Notes under the pieces: model-generated
The model's input: only the letters and a program-made list of their open reading frames with translations
Told to the model about the DNA's origin: nothing
Database searches by the model: none
Assembly (NCBI RefSeq): GCF_024653915.1
Contig: NZ_JANLGY010000014.1
Location: 1-54,017, forward strand
Length of the DNA stretch: 54,017 bases
Direction of reading: 5' to 3'
DNA from: Sulfuricaulis sp.
GTDB lineage: Bacteria > Pseudomonadota > Gammaproteobacteria > Acidiferrobacterales > Sulfurifustaceae
Program-made: the position numbers and the translations under genes
Shown here: positions 27,396-35,924 of the stretch, piece after piece
How positions within the stretch are numbered: position 1 is the first letter of the stretch
Layout: each line of letters begins with the position of its first letter

Positions 27396-28034
27396 ATGGG
27401 AACCCTGCGACGTTATTTGATGGCCGGGCTGCTGGTATGGGTCCCGCTCGGCGTTACCTTGCTCATTGTGGCGTTTCTGGTGGACTTGATGGACCAGACC
27501 CTGCTTCTGCTTCCCGAGGCCATCCAGCCGGAGAATCTCCTGGGCTTCCGCATTCCGGGTCTGGGGCTCGTATTAACGGCCGTTGTGGTTTTGGTGACCG
27601 GCATGATTGTCACCAACCTCTTCGGCATGCAGCTCTTTACCATCGGTGAGCGCATCCTGCAGCGTATCCCGCTGGTGCGGTCGATCTACGCTTCGGTCAA
27701 GCAGGTTACGGAGAGCATGTTTTCCTCCGGCAAATCGTTCCGCAAGGTGGTGCTGGTGGAATACCCGCGCCAGGGCATGTGGTCGCTGGCGTTCCAGACT
27801 GGCACAGGGGCGCGAGAGATCAGCGGCAAGACCGGACAGGAAATTGTGAATATTTTTATTCCCACCACGCCGAATCCCACCTCTGGTTTTTTTCTCATGG
27901 TACCGCGCGAAGACGTGATCGAGCTCGACATGAGCGTGGATCAGGGACTTAAAATGCTGCTCTCCGTCGGCGTGGTGGTTCCGGAACATAAAAAAGACGA
28001 AATTGTTGATCAACACGCGCGCCAGGTATCCTGA
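27396..28034 (+). CDS. DUF502 membrane protein
   Basis: Starting at ATG 27396 the protein has 212 residues with two N-terminal membrane segments (about 9-29 and 50-75) and a soluble domain containing the family segment [25 protein letters not shown]502 proteins are widespread in proteobacteria and plants; their function is not established. It follows the zinc-ribbon gene after six bases and is close to aspS, so co-transcription is likely. A GTG at 27393 would add one residue. Confidence 0.92.
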   Translation: MGTLRRYLMAGLLVWVPLGVTLLIVAFLVDLMDQTLLLLPEAIQPENLLGFRIPGLGLVLTAVVVLVTGMIVTNLFGMQLFTIGERILQRIPLVRSIYASVKQVTESMFSSGKSFRKVVLVEYPRQGMWSLAFQTGTGAREISGKTGQEIVNIFIPTTPNPTSGFFLMVPREDVIELDMSVDQGLKMLLSVGVVVPEHKKDEIVDQHARQVS

Positions 28035-28071
28035 GCACTTCCCGTTTCTCATACCCAGAAAACAGATAAAC

Positions 28072-29877
28072 ATGCGCAGTCATTTTTGCGGTGAACTCAA
28101 CGAATCCTTTATCGGGAAGCGCGTTACCCTGTGCGGCTGGGCCCACAGCCGACGTGATCACGGCGGCGTGATATTTATTGACCTGCGCGATCGCGAAGGC
28201 GTGGCGCAGACCGTTTTCGATCCGTCGAAAAAAGAACCCTTCGCAACGGCTGAATCGGTACGTACCGAATTTGTCCTGCGCATTCAGGGCAGCGTGCGGG
28301 CGCGCCCGGCAGGCACGGAAAATCCGCATTTGCACACCGGCAAGGTGGAAGTCGTTGCTGACAGCATTGAGATTCTCAACCGCGCCGAGGCACTACCGTT
28401 CCAGCTCGACGAGGACGATTTGTCCGAGTCAGTGCGCCTGACCTACCGCTATCTTGATCTGCGGCGCGACTTCATGCAGAAGAATTTACGTCTGCGCCAC
28501 AAGATAACCCAGATACTGCGCCGCTTCCTGGAAGATCGCCAATTCGTCGAAATCGAAACGCCGATGTTGACCAAGTCCACGCCCGAAGGCGCGCGCGACT
28601 ACCTCGTCCCCTCACGCACGCATGCGGGGCATTTTTTCGCACTACCGCAGTCGCCACAGTTGTTCAAGCAGTTGCTGATGGTCGCGGGTTTCGAGCGTTA
28701 CTTCCAGATTACGCGTTGTTTCCGCGACGAGGATCTGCGTTCTGACCGTCAACCGGAATTCACCCAGCTCGATATCGAAACTTCGTTCCTCGATGAAGAC
28801 GGCGTGATGGGCCTGATGGAGGAAATGTTGCGCACGCTGTTCAAGAACGTGCTCGACGTTGATCTGCCCAATCCCATCCCGCGCATGAGCTACGACGAGT
28901 CCGTGCGCCGTTTCGGTTCCGACCGACCCGATTTACGCGTGCCGCTGGAACTGGTCGACGTCGGCGATCTCATGAAGAGCGTCGAATTCAAGGTCTTTGC
29001 CGGCCCGGCCAATAATCCGTCCGGGCGGGTGGCGGCGTTACGCGTGCCCAAGGGCGGTGAACTGCCGCGCAGCCAGATCGACGCTTATACGGCATTTGTC
29101 GGACTGTATGGCGCCAAGGGGCTGGCTTATATCAAGGTCAACGATGCCGCCAAAGGTCGCGACGGACTGCAGTCTCCGATCCTCAAGTTTCTGCCGGACG
29201 AGGTCATCGCGGGTATCATGCAACGTACCGGCGCACAGACCGGCGACCTGATTTTCTTTGGCGCCGATACGGCCAAGGTGGTCAACGACGCGCTCGGGGC
29301 GCTGCGCCTGAAACTGGGTGAGGATCTCAAGCTCATACAGGAGGGCTGGAAACTCCTGTGGGTCGTGGATTTCCCCATGTTCGACTACAATGCCGACGCC
29401 AAGCGCTGGGTAGCATTGCATCATCCCTTCACCTCACCCAAGACCGAAGACCTGGAACGTGTGGATATCGATCCGGCGAACGTGAAGGCGCGCGCCTATG
29501 ACATGGTGTTGAACGGTTCCGAGATCGGTGGCGGTTCGATCCGTATCCATCGTGCGGACGTGCAGGAAAAGGTATTCGCCGCGCTCGGTATCGGTCCCGA
29601 CGAAGCACGCGCCAAGTTCGGCTTCCTGCTCGATGCACTCCGGTATGGCGCGCCGCCCCACGGTGGCATTGCCTTCGGCCTCGACCGCCTGTGCGCGCTC
29701 ATCAGTGGTGTGGATTCGATACGCGACGTGATCGCCTTCCCCAAGACTCAGAAGGCCTCGTGCCTGATGACCGAAGCCCCCAGCCCCGTGGACGAGATGC
29801 AGTTGCGCGAGCTGCACATAAAATTACGCAAGCCTCCGGAAAAAACCGCCGGTGTCCCTGCCGACGAAAAAGCTTAA
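28072..29877 (+). CDS. aspS: Aspartyl-tRNA synthetase, bacterial type
   Basis: The start at ATG 28072 gives [23 protein letters not shown], the usual N-terminus, and a 601-residue enzyme with the OB anticodon-binding domain, class II catalytic core ([18 protein letters not shown] as motif 2 and GIAFGLDRL as motif 3) and the GAD insertion domain of bacterial AspRS. An upstream in-frame ATG at 28003 is inside DUF502 and rejected. Whether it also charges tRNA-Asn depends on genes outside the window. Confidence 0.97.
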   Translation: MRSHFCGELNESFIGKRVTLCGWAHSRRDHGGVIFIDLRDREGVAQTVFDPSKKEPFATAESVRTEFVLRIQGSVRARPAGTENPHLHTGKVEVVADSIEILNRAEALPFQLDEDDLSESVRLTYRYLDLRRDFMQKNLRLRHKITQILRRFLEDRQFVEIETPMLTKSTPEGARDYLVPSRTHAGHFFALPQSPQLFKQLLMVAGFERYFQITRCFRDEDLRSDRQPEFTQLDIETSFLDEDGVMGLMEEMLRTLFKNVLDVDLPNPIPRMSYDESVRRFGSDRPDLRVPLELVDVGDLMKSVEFKVFAGPANNPSGRVAALRVPKGGELPRSQIDAYTAFVGLYGAKGLAYIKVNDAAKGRDGLQSPILKFLPDEVIAGIMQRTGAQTGDLIFFGADTAKVVNDALGALRLKLGEDLKLIQEGWKLLWVVDFPMFDYNADAKRWVALHHPFTSPKTEDLERVDIDPANVKARAYDMVLNGSEIGGGSIRIHRADVQEKVFAALGIGPDEARAKFGFLLDALRYGAPPHGGIAFGLDRLCALISGVDSIRDVIAFPKTQKASCLMTEAPSPVDEMQLRELHIKLRKPPEKTAGVPADEKA

Positions 29878-30343
29878 GCGGCCCGAATCGGTCCTGGTCG
29901 TGGTCTACACCCTGACCGGAAAGGTGCTGTTGCTTCGACGTACCGACGCTCCTGATTTCTGGCAATCGGTGACCGGCAGCCTGTCGTGGGAAGAGACGGA
30001 GCCCCGGCAGGCAGCGATACGGGAACTGCGGGAAGAGACCGGCTTGGAGGCTCAGGGTCTGCAGGATGCCGGATTAATCAACCGCTATACGATACTGCCG
30101 CAATGGCGCCACCGCTATGCGCCTGAGGTGAAAGAGAACACAGAAAATGTGTATTTCCTTGCACTCCCCGCGGAAAAGGTTATAACTTTGAATCCTGACG
30201 AGCACCTGGAATACGGCTGGTATGCCTTCGATGAAGCCGCGTCAAAAGTTTTCTCATGGACGAATCGCGAAGCAATTCTAAAAGTGAAGAACTCTTACTC
30301 CCTCTCTCCCGCGAAGGCGGGAGAGGGCAAGGGGAGAGGGTGA
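29852..30343 (+). CDS. nudB: Dihydroneopterin triphosphate diphosphatase, Nudix family
   Basis: The 163-residue protein has the NudB start [21 protein letters not shown], then DFWQSVTGS, and a Nudix box. The box reads from G through EETEP to RELREETGL and is one residue longer than the canonical GX5EX7REUXEEXGU spacing. NudB removes pyrophosphate from dihydroneopterin triphosphate in folate synthesis. The GTG start overlaps aspS by 26 bases. The last about 15 residues ([14 protein letters not shown]) are encoded by a common intergenic hairpin repeat, so the native protein end is probably shorter. Confidence 0.9.
   Translation: MSLPTKKLKRPESVLVVVYTLTGKVLLLRRTDAPDFWQSVTGSLSWEETEPRQAAIRELREETGLEAQGLQDAGLINRYTILPQWRHRYAPEVKENTENVYFLALPAEKVITLNPDEHLEYGWYAFDEAASKVFSWTNREAILKVKNSYSLSPAKAGEGKGRG
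30300..30342. repeat. Intergenic hairpin repeat at the nudB 3' end
   Basis: CTCTCCCGC (30304-30312) pairs with GCGGGAGAG (30317-30325), followed by GGCAAGGGGAGAGGG. This low-complexity CCCTCTC-type hairpin is a familiar dispersed element in gammaproteobacteria. It supplies the C-terminal codons and stop of nudB. Confidence 0.75.
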
Positions 30344-30365
30344 CAAATTTGAATCGATAGCAAGC

Positions 30366-31463
30366 ATGGCAACTGCACTGGCCTACGATCAATTCGACAG
30401 CATTCCCGACGGGGATTGCGATGCGCGCATTCGCGAGGCCAAAGCCAGGCTTGGCAAACGCCTGGTGATTCTTGGGCATCACTACCAGCGCGATGAGGTC
30501 TTCCGGCACGCGGATTTCACCGGTGACTCGCTCAAGCTCTCGCGTCTCGCGGCCTCGAGCGATGCCGACTACATTGTTTTCTGTGGCGTGCATTTCATGG
30601 CCGAGGTGGCGGATATTCTTTCGCGCCCGGATCAGGTATCCATCCTGCCCGATCTCTCCGCCGGTTGTTCCATGGCCGACATGGCGAATTACACGGCGGT
30701 GCAGCGCGCCTGCAAGGAACTCGGCGCGTTGTTCGATCCGGATCAGCGCATGACGCCCATCACCTATATCAATTCCTCGGCCGACCTCAAGGCCTTTTGC
30801 GGCAACCATGGTGGACTCGTGTGCACCTCGTCGAATGCGGCGCGCGTGCTCGAGTGGGCGTATAAACAGCGCGAGAAAGTATTGTTCTTTCCCGATCAGC
30901 ATCTCGGCCGCAACACGGCGCATCGAATGGGTATCCCGTTGGATGAAATGGCGGAGTGGGATTTCAACCAGCCACGCGGCGGTCTGACTCAGGAACAAAT
31001 CGAAAAAGCCAAGATCCTGCTATGGAAAGGTTTCTGCTCGGTGCACCAGATGTTCAAGCCGCAACACATCGACGCGTTCCGGAACGCACATCCGGAAGGC
31101 AAGGTGATCTCGCATCCCGAGTGTTCGTTCGAGGTCTGCCAGAAATCGGATTATGTCGGCTCGACCGAATTCATCATTAAAACCATTGAACAGTCGGCGC
31201 CGGGCAGCCGCTGGCTCGTTGGCACCGAGCTCAATCTTGTGAATCGTGTTGCCGAACAGGGTCGGGCTCAGAAAAAGATTGTCGAATTCATGTCGCCCAC
31301 GGTGTGCATGTGTTCGACCATGTTCCGCATTGATCCCCAGCACCTGCTGTGGACGCTGGAAAATCTGGTTGTCGGGCGCGTGGTCAATCAGATCAAGGTG
31401 GCTCCGGCCGAAGCCGAGGCCGCACGTCTGGCGCTCAGCCGCATGCTTGATGTCTCGCCATAG
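30366..31463 (+). CDS. nadA: Quinolinate synthase
   Basis: The 365-residue protein is NadA, the [4Fe-4S] enzyme that joins iminoaspartate and dihydroxyacetone phosphate in NAD synthesis. Recognised stretches are LVILGHHYQRDEV, DSLKLSRLAA, FCGVHFMAEVA, VCTSSNA, HPECSFEVC and TVCMCSTMFR, which provide the iron-sulfur cysteines. Length matches family members. The tail of the stop TAG overlaps a possible ATA start of the next gene. Confidence 0.98.
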   Translation: MATALAYDQFDSIPDGDCDARIREAKARLGKRLVILGHHYQRDEVFRHADFTGDSLKLSRLAASSDADYIVFCGVHFMAEVADILSRPDQVSILPDLSAGCSMADMANYTAVQRACKELGALFDPDQRMTPITYINSSADLKAFCGNHGGLVCTSSNAARVLEWAYKQREKVLFFPDQHLGRNTAHRMGIPLDEMAEWDFNQPRGGLTQEQIEKAKILLWKGFCSVHQMFKPQHIDAFRNAHPEGKVISHPECSFEVCQKSDYVGSTEFIIKTIEQSAPGSRWLVGTELNLVNRVAEQGRAQKKIVEFMSPTVCMCSTMFRIDPQHLLWTLENLVVGRVVNQIKVAPAEAEAARLALSRMLDVSP

Positions 31464-32104
31464 CTGTCACTAAGCCTCAAGCCGTCGTTCTCGTTCATGG
31501 CCTGTGGTTCTCGGGCTACATTCTGTTTGTGTTGGCGCGGCGCTTGCGCCGTCAGGGGTTTATTGTTCATACGTTTTCCTATGCTTCCGTGCGTGCCGAT
31601 CTCCATGCCAATGCCGCGAGGCTGGCGCATTTCCTGGAAGCGCTCGACGCCGATACCGTGCATCTCGTGGGACACAGTTTGGGTGGCATCCTGATCCGTG
31701 CGCTGTTTCATGATCATCCCCAACAGAAGCCCGGGCGCATCGTCACGCTGGGCACACCGCACGGCGGCAGCCGCGTAGCGCAACATCTCAGCCGGTTCAG
31801 CTTCTGGCGCACAGTGATGGGAAAAAGTGTTGCGCAATTACTGGCAGGCGAACCGCAGCATTGGACAGTTCCCCCACGTGAAATCGGCGCAATCTGCGGC
31901 ACCCGTTCTGTCGGCCTCGGCCGACTGCTGTATCGTGGCCTGCCGCGACCGAACGACGGCCTGCTGACGGTGAAAGAAAGCGCCTTGGCCGCCGCGTGTG
32001 AACACCTGGCGTTACCGGTCTCTCACACCGGCATGATGTTTTCGCGGACGGTGGCCAATCAGATCGGGCATTTTCTGGTTTCTGGGAAATTTCTTGTAGT
32101 GTAA
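31460..32104 (+). CDS. Alpha/beta hydrolase (lipase-like), non-canonical start
   Basis: The frame encodes an alpha/beta hydrolase with the oxyanion-hole stretch VVLVHGLWFSG, the nucleophile elbow VGHSLGG (Ser73 from the chosen start), a lipase-like TLGTPHGGS, and a C-terminal HTGMMF containing the likely catalytic His. The frame is open from 31451, but no ATG, GTG or TTG precedes the VHG motif. The first usual start (GTG 31529) would remove that motif. I chose ATA at 31460, which overlaps the nadA stop as ATAG, as the least bad start. The substrate is unknown. Confidence 0.75.
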   Translation: MAVTKPQAVVLVHGLWFSGYILFVLARRLRRQGFIVHTFSYASVRADLHANAARLAHFLEALDADTVHLVGHSLGGILIRALFHDHPQQKPGRIVTLGTPHGGSRVAQHLSRFSFWRTVMGKSVAQLLAGEPQHWTVPPREIGAICGTRSVGLGRLLYRGLPRPNDGLLTVKESALAAACEHLALPVSHTGMMFSRTVANQIGHFLVSGKFLVV

Positions 32105-32209
32105 GTAAACCCGACATTCATTAGCTTCCCTTTGCGGTTCCGCATGTTGCGCTTTCCACGCGCAGCACCTCCTCATTCGTTCCATTCAGAGCAATTGACC
32201 CAAGGATGA

Positions 32210-32219
32210 GGGGGGGGGG
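32210..32219 (+). repeat. Run of ten G residues
   Basis: Ten consecutive Gs lie 107 bases before the lipoprotein start. Such tracts slip during replication and can switch nearby promoters on and off. No clear promoter elements flank it. Confidence 0.9.
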
Positions 32220-32326
32220 TAGGCTCATACCTGAAAACAACCAGACGCTTGCCCACGCCTGATATTCGGCGCATTGGCTTAATGAAGGGCGCTAAAACAA
32301 TTCAACGAAAAATGAGGAGGAGGAAT

Positions 32327-33031
32327 ATGTTTAACAAATACAAATTGGTTATTGTATCGTTAGGCATCGCGTTGCTGAGCGCATGCGGTTCGGGTGGAGG
32401 GGGCGGTGATGGCAGTAGTACCCCTGCCCCTGTGCCTACGGATACGAATATAGCCTTTCAGTTTATCCCGCCAGGCTATTTTTCAAACGGGTACAAGGAG
32501 ACATATCAGTTGACTGGGAGCGATACGGCCGGAGGCACGTATACAGCTACAATATCGGTAACCACGCTGGCCCAGACAACATTCAATAGCCAGCCGGCTA
32601 TTCCAAGTCAATCGTTGGTCAATATCACAAATACCAGTACCGGTGCTTTTGTCACGGGAACAGGCACTTCATATTTCTCAGTGGACAGCGCAAGCAGGAT
32701 GTATCTTGGTTTTACAGATTCTGATGGCATCACCCATACTGCCGTATCATTAAGCGTCATCCCTCAAAGCGCGAAGATCGGTGATTTTGGTACTGTCGGG
32801 ACATATTCTGGAGCGAGCGAATCTACCCAGATCACATGGCGGCTGACAAACGCTAATAACGGATTGGCCAATCAGGTAATAAGCGAAACCACCACGATAT
32901 TTGGAAATCTTGAGTTTTCGGAAGAAACCAGTTACGTGATCGACCAGTCCGGGAATCGGAAATCAGTGACCGCAAAAATTTACTACGATGACAGCGGCAT
33001 AACAATAACCCTGTCCGGAAATAAGCAATGA
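32327..33031 (+). CDS. Predicted lipoprotein, orphan
   Basis: The ATG at 32327 follows a strong AGGAGGAGGAAT site. The 234-residue product has a lipobox (LLSAC, Cys20) and a Gly-rich linker, then a Thr/Ser-rich region of about 180 residues without a family I can name. It should be anchored in the outer or inner membrane facing the periplasm. Base composition is clearly more AT-rich than the neighbours, and it lies next to a mobile element, suggesting recent acquisition. Confidence 0.85.
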   Translation: MFNKYKLVIVSLGIALLSACGSGGGGGDGSSTPAPVPTDTNIAFQFIPPGYFSNGYKETYQLTGSDTAGGTYTATISVTTLAQTTFNSQPAIPSQSLVNITNTSTGAFVTGTGTSYFSVDSASRMYLGFTDSDGITHTAVSLSVIPQSAKIGDFGTVGTYSGASESTQITWRLTNANNGLANQVISETTTIFGNLEFSEETSYVIDQSGNRKSVTAKIYYDDSGITITLSGNKQ

Positions 33032-33052
33032 AAAAGGCATGAAGAGGATATC

Positions 33053-33094
33053 AACCAAAACAAAAAGCCCCGATAGGGGCTTCTTGTTTTGGTT
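33053..33094 (+). terminator. Terminator after the lipoprotein gene
   Basis: AAGCCCC (33065-33071) and GGGGCTT (33076-33082) form the inner stem around GATA; outer pairs extend it with AACCAAAACA (33053-33062) and TGTTTTGGTT (33085-33094). The 3' side carries several Ts. Confidence 0.85.
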
Positions 33095-33099
33095 ACCAT

Positions 33100-33121
33100 G
33101 TAGGATGGGTGAAACCCATCA
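33100..33121 (+). repeat. REP element, left
   Basis: The tetranucleotide GTAG (33100-33103) precedes the hairpin GATGGGT-gaa-ACCCATC. GTAG 5' of the stem is the feature that RAYT transposases recognise in known REPs. The same sequence occurs inverted at 33824-33845. Confidence 0.88.
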
Positions 33122-33155
33122 TTCTTAATTAAAGGGAACCTCTAATAATTCAAAT

Positions 33156-33186
33156 GTAGGGTGGGCTGAGCGAAGCGAAACCCGCC
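33156..33186 (+). repeat. REP-like hairpin inside the MITE-like element
   Basis: GTAG (33156-33159) followed by GGTGGG and, after a loop, CCCGCC (33181-33186), one wobble pair in the stem. Confidence 0.65.
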
Positions 33187-33201
33187 GAACAATATGATTT
33201 T

Positions 33202-33238
33202 GTTGGGTCCGCCGCTGACCCGGCTTGACCCAACCTAC
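33202..33238 (-). repeat. Inverted REP-like hairpin inside the MITE-like element
   Basis: On the minus strand GTAG (33238-33235) precedes a GTTGGGT/ACCCAAC stem (33234-33228 with 33208-33202). It faces the hairpin at 33156-33186, a head-to-head REP pair. Confidence 0.65.
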
Positions 33239-33292
33239 ATGAGAAGCGATTTTTTAGAGGTTCCCTAAAGGCTCGCATGATATTTTCGGCCC

Positions 33293-33826
33293 ATGACGAA
33301 TTACCGCCGCGCGAAGACCCCCGGAGGAACATACTTTTTCACGGTGAATCTCTCTGAACGCCAAAGAGCGACGCTCATAGAGCATATTGATCTGCTCAAG
33401 CGTTCACTGCGGGAAGAGAAAAAACTGAATCCTTTTCGGATTAACGCACTGGTGATATTGCCGGATCATTTGCATGCCGTGCTCACGCTGCCGGACGGTG
33501 ATGCCGACTATTCAGGACGGTGGCGACGCGTCAAGGCTGCGTTTTCGGCGGCGCTACCGCCTACCGAGAGACGCTCAACGAGCCGCAGAACGAAAGGCGA
33601 GCGGGGCATCTGGCAACGACGTTTCTGGGAGCATCTTATCCGCGATGAAGGGGATTACGCCCGGCACTTGGATTATGTTCATTTCAACCCGGTTAAACAT
33701 GGCCACGTGACACGGGTGCAAGACTGGCCACACTCGACGTTTCATCGGTTTGTTCGGGAAGGAAAATATCCGCTGGATTGGGCCGGGGGCGATCAGACGG
33801 ATTTTGCCGTTGGTGAACGGGAGTGA
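33293..33826 (+). CDS. REP-associated tyrosine transposase (RAYT)
   Basis: The 177-residue protein belongs to the Y1 transposase family of the RAYT branch. The HUH metal site is His59-Leu-His61 (LPDHLHAVL) and the nucleophile is probably Tyr128 ([13 protein letters not shown]). [16 protein letters not shown] is also typical of RAYTs. These single-copy domesticated transposases are thought to move or process REP hairpins. Its TGA stop is the first three bases of the right REP, which ties the gene to its repeats. It appears intact. Confidence 0.93.
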   Translation: MTNYRRAKTPGGTYFFTVNLSERQRATLIEHIDLLKRSLREEKKLNPFRINALVILPDHLHAVLTLPDGDADYSGRWRRVKAAFSAALPPTERRSTSRRTKGERGIWQRRFWEHLIRDEGDYARHLDYVHFNPVKHGHVTRVQDWPHSTFHRFVREGKYPLDWAGGDQTDFAVGERE

Positions 33827-33845
33827 TGGGTTTCACCCATCCTAC
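33824..33845 (-). repeat. REP element, right (inverted)
   Basis: Perfect inverse copy of the left REP, ending in CTAC (33842-33845), the complement of GTAG. The first three bases are the stop codon of the transposase. Confidence 0.88.
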
Positions 33846-33939
33846 GTGTAATGCGGGTTGGGGCGGGACGGGCGGCGGTGTTAAACTGTGCGCTGCGGTG
33901 AAAAGACCGCCAAAACCAGCGAAAACCACAGGAACCCGC

Positions 33940-34689
33940 ATGGCCGGCCACAGCAAATGGGCCAACATCAAGCACCGCAAGGGCGCTCAGGACGCCCGAC
34001 GCGGCAAGATTTTTACCAAACTGATCCGCGAAATCACCATCGCCGCACGCATGGGCGGAGGCGGTGACCCCAAGCTCAATCCGCGCCTGCGTGCCGCCAT
34101 CGATAAGGCTCTCAGCACCAACATGACCCGGGACACTATCGAGCGCGCCATCAAGCGCGGTACCGGCGAACTCGAAGGCGCGCAATACGAGGAAGTGCAT
34201 TATGAAGGCTATGGCCCGGCCGGGGTCGCGATCATGGTCGAGTGCACCACCGATAACCGCACCCGCACCGTGAGTGACGTGCGCCATGCCTTCTCCAAGC
34301 ATGGAGGCAATCTGGGTCAGGACGGTTCAGTGGCTTTTCTCTTCAACAAAACTGGTGTGCTCAACTATGCCCCCGGGACAAGTGAAGACAAGATAATGGA
34401 GGCCGCGCTCGAGGCCGGGGCCGATGACGTGGTCACGGATATGGACGGCTCGATTGAGGTCCTGATCACACCGGAGGCGTTCCATGCCGTGGTCGAGGCC
34501 ATGGACAAGCGTGGCCTCAAGCCCGAGCAGGCCGAGATACAACAGCGCGCCACTACCTCTGCTCCTGTTATGAGCGAGGACGCGGAAAAAATGCTCAGGC
34601 TGCTGGAAGCACTGGATGATCTGGATGACGTGCAGAGTGTGTATTCAAATGCAGAGTTTCCCGAAGAATTATTAAAGCAGGCGAGTTGA
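33940..34689 (+). CDS. yebC: YebC/PmpR-family protein
   Basis: The start at ATG 33940 after CAGGAA gives [19 protein letters not shown], the invariant YebC N-terminus. The 249-residue protein has the family length. YebC proteins were described as transcription regulators and recently as factors that relieve ribosome stalling. A longer frame reaching back to 33823 crosses the REP element and is rejected. Its stop shares one base with the ruvC start. Confidence 0.96.
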   Translation: MAGHSKWANIKHRKGAQDARRGKIFTKLIREITIAARMGGGGDPKLNPRLRAAIDKALSTNMTRDTIERAIKRGTGELEGAQYEEVHYEGYGPAGVAIMVECTTDNRTRTVSDVRHAFSKHGGNLGQDGSVAFLFNKTGVLNYAPGTSEDKIMEAALEAGADDVVTDMDGSIEVLITPEAFHAVVEAMDKRGLKPEQAEIQQRATTSAPVMSEDAEKMLRLLEALDDLDDVQSVYSNAEFPEELLKQAS

Positions 34690-35225
34690 TGCGAGTCCTC
34701 GGCATCGATCCTGGTTCCCGCATTACCGGCTTCGGTGTGGTGCAGGTGTTACGCAATGGCCGTATCGAATACATCGCCAGCGGTTGCGTGCGCATGCCCA
34801 AGGCAGATCTCGCTGGCCGGCTCAAGACGGTGTATGACGGCGTGTCTGAAATCATCCGAACCTATCAACCGACAGTGCTGGCCATTGAAAAGGTATTTAT
34901 GGCAAAAAACGCGGATTCCGCGCTTAAGCTCGGGCAGGCACGCGGCGCGGCGATACTCGCCGGCGCCAACCAGATGCTCAACATCGCCGAATACACCGCG
35001 CTTCAAATAAAGAGTGCCGCGGTCGGTAAGGGCCATGCCGGCAAACAGCAGGTACAACACATGGTGAAGGCGTTGCTCGGTCTTTCCAGTGCGCCCCAGG
35101 CCGATGCCGCCGATGCGCTTGCTTGCGCCATATGCCATGCGCATCATGCGGTCGGCCATCTGTCGTTGGCGCAGGCCTTGACCCGGCGCAAATCAGGCCG
35201 GCGTGGTATGAGGTTGCCCCTGTGA
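34689..35225 (+). CDS. ruvC: Holliday junction resolvase RuvC
   Basis: The 178-residue protein has the RuvC start [17 protein letters not shown], which contains the first catalytic Asp, [11 protein letters not shown] with the second acidic residue, and the C-terminal [14 protein letters not shown]. RuvC cuts Holliday junctions brought by RuvAB. It overlaps yebC by one base and ruvA by four (GTGA). Confidence 0.97.
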   Translation: MRVLGIDPGSRITGFGVVQVLRNGRIEYIASGCVRMPKADLAGRLKTVYDGVSEIIRTYQPTVLAIEKVFMAKNADSALKLGQARGAAILAGANQMLNIAEYTALQIKSAAVGKGHAGKQQVQHMVKALLGLSSAPQADAADALACAICHAHHAVGHLSLAQALTRRKSGRRGMRLPL

Positions 35226-35821
35226 TCGGCCGGCTGCACGGCGTGCTGCTGCGTAAGGAGCCCCCAGCGCTGCTGGTGGACGTGGGCGGCGTGGGTTACG
35301 AACTGGAGGCGCCCATGACTACCTTTTACGACCTGCCCCCGGTGGGTGAGCAGATCACGCTCTACACGCATCTGGTTGTGCGCGAGGATGCACACCTATT
35401 ATATGGTTTCGTGCGCGAGTCACAGCGGCGGCTGTTTCGCGATCTGCTCAAGGTCAATGGCGTGGGACCGCGCGTGGCCCTGGCGGTACTTTCGGGGTTG
35501 TCGGATGTAGAGTTCACACGCTGTGTGGCGGAAGAAGACATAACACGATTGACCAAGGTGCCGGGCATTGGACGCAAAACCGCTGAGCGACTCGTTATCG
35601 AAATGCGCGACAAATTACCGAAAGAAATCCCGCTGCCAAGTCCCAGCACGGCGGCAGAGGGACCCGCGGCACCGGCCGATCCGGTGAGTGAGGCGGTTGG
35701 TGCGCTGGTGTCGCTCGGCTACAAACCGAACGAGGCGAGCCGGGCAGTGCGCGGCATGGCCACCAAGGGATTGAGTGCGGAAGAAATCATTCGTCAGGCC
35801 CTGAAGGGCATGGCAGTATAG
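35222..35821 (+). CDS. ruvA: Holliday junction DNA helicase subunit RuvA
   Basis: The start GTG at 35222 gives [27 protein letters not shown], the family N-terminus, and 199 residues in total: OB domain, two helix-hairpin-helix motifs ([19 protein letters not shown] and [19 protein letters not shown]), a Pro/Ala linker, and the C-terminal domain that touches RuvB. An ATG reading from 35123 runs through ruvC and is rejected. Confidence 0.97.
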   Translation: MIGRLHGVLLRKEPPALLVDVGGVGYELEAPMTTFYDLPPVGEQITLYTHLVVREDAHLLYGFVRESQRRLFRDLLKVNGVGPRVALAVLSGLSDVEFTRCVAEEDITRLTKVPGIGRKTAERLVIEMRDKLPKEIPLPSPSTAAEGPAAPADPVSEAVGALVSLGYKPNEASRAVRGMATKGLSAEEIIRQALKGMAV

Positions 35822-35827
35822 ATAAAT

Positions 35828-35910
35828 GGACAGGATTAACAGGATTTTCAGGATTAAAAGCGAAGCCAAGATTTTTGTTTCTAATCCTGTTAGCCCTGTA
35901 GATCCTGTCT
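35828..35910. repeat. Inverted-repeat element between ruvA and ruvB
   Basis: Two arms of about 30 bases (35828-35857 and 35881-35910) pair imperfectly; both are built of ACAGGAT-type units. The segment GGATTAACAGGATTTT (35833-35848) occurs again after ruvB at 37006-37021, so it is a dispersed intergenic element. Confidence 0.78.
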
Positions 35911-35924
35911 ATTGGGTTTTTTGA

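Larger units (their letters stand above)
33130..33269. mobile_element. MITE-like element with terminal inverted repeats
   Basis: AGGGAACCTCTAA (33133-33145) is perfectly inverted at 33254-33266, and the terminal GGGAACC/GGTTCCC ends are flanked by TAAA on both sides (33130-33133 and 33266-33269), a possible four-base target duplication. It encodes nothing and holds two REP-like hairpins. Confidence 0.7.
33100..33845 (+). mobile_element. REP-associated transposase unit (REPtron)
   Basis: A REP-associated tyrosine transposase gene (33293-33826) is bracketed by a 22-base REP in direct orientation (33100-33121) and its perfect inverse (33824-33845). Between the left REP and the gene sits a MITE-like insert with two more REP-like hairpins. 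The whole unit lies between the lipoprotein gene and yebC, separating genes that are otherwise unrelated. Confidence 0.85.

Noticed and set aside
33823-33939. An extended N-terminus for yebC.
   Set aside because: It would be encoded by the REP and its flank; the canonical [11 protein letters not shown] start with a ribosome binding site is at 33940.
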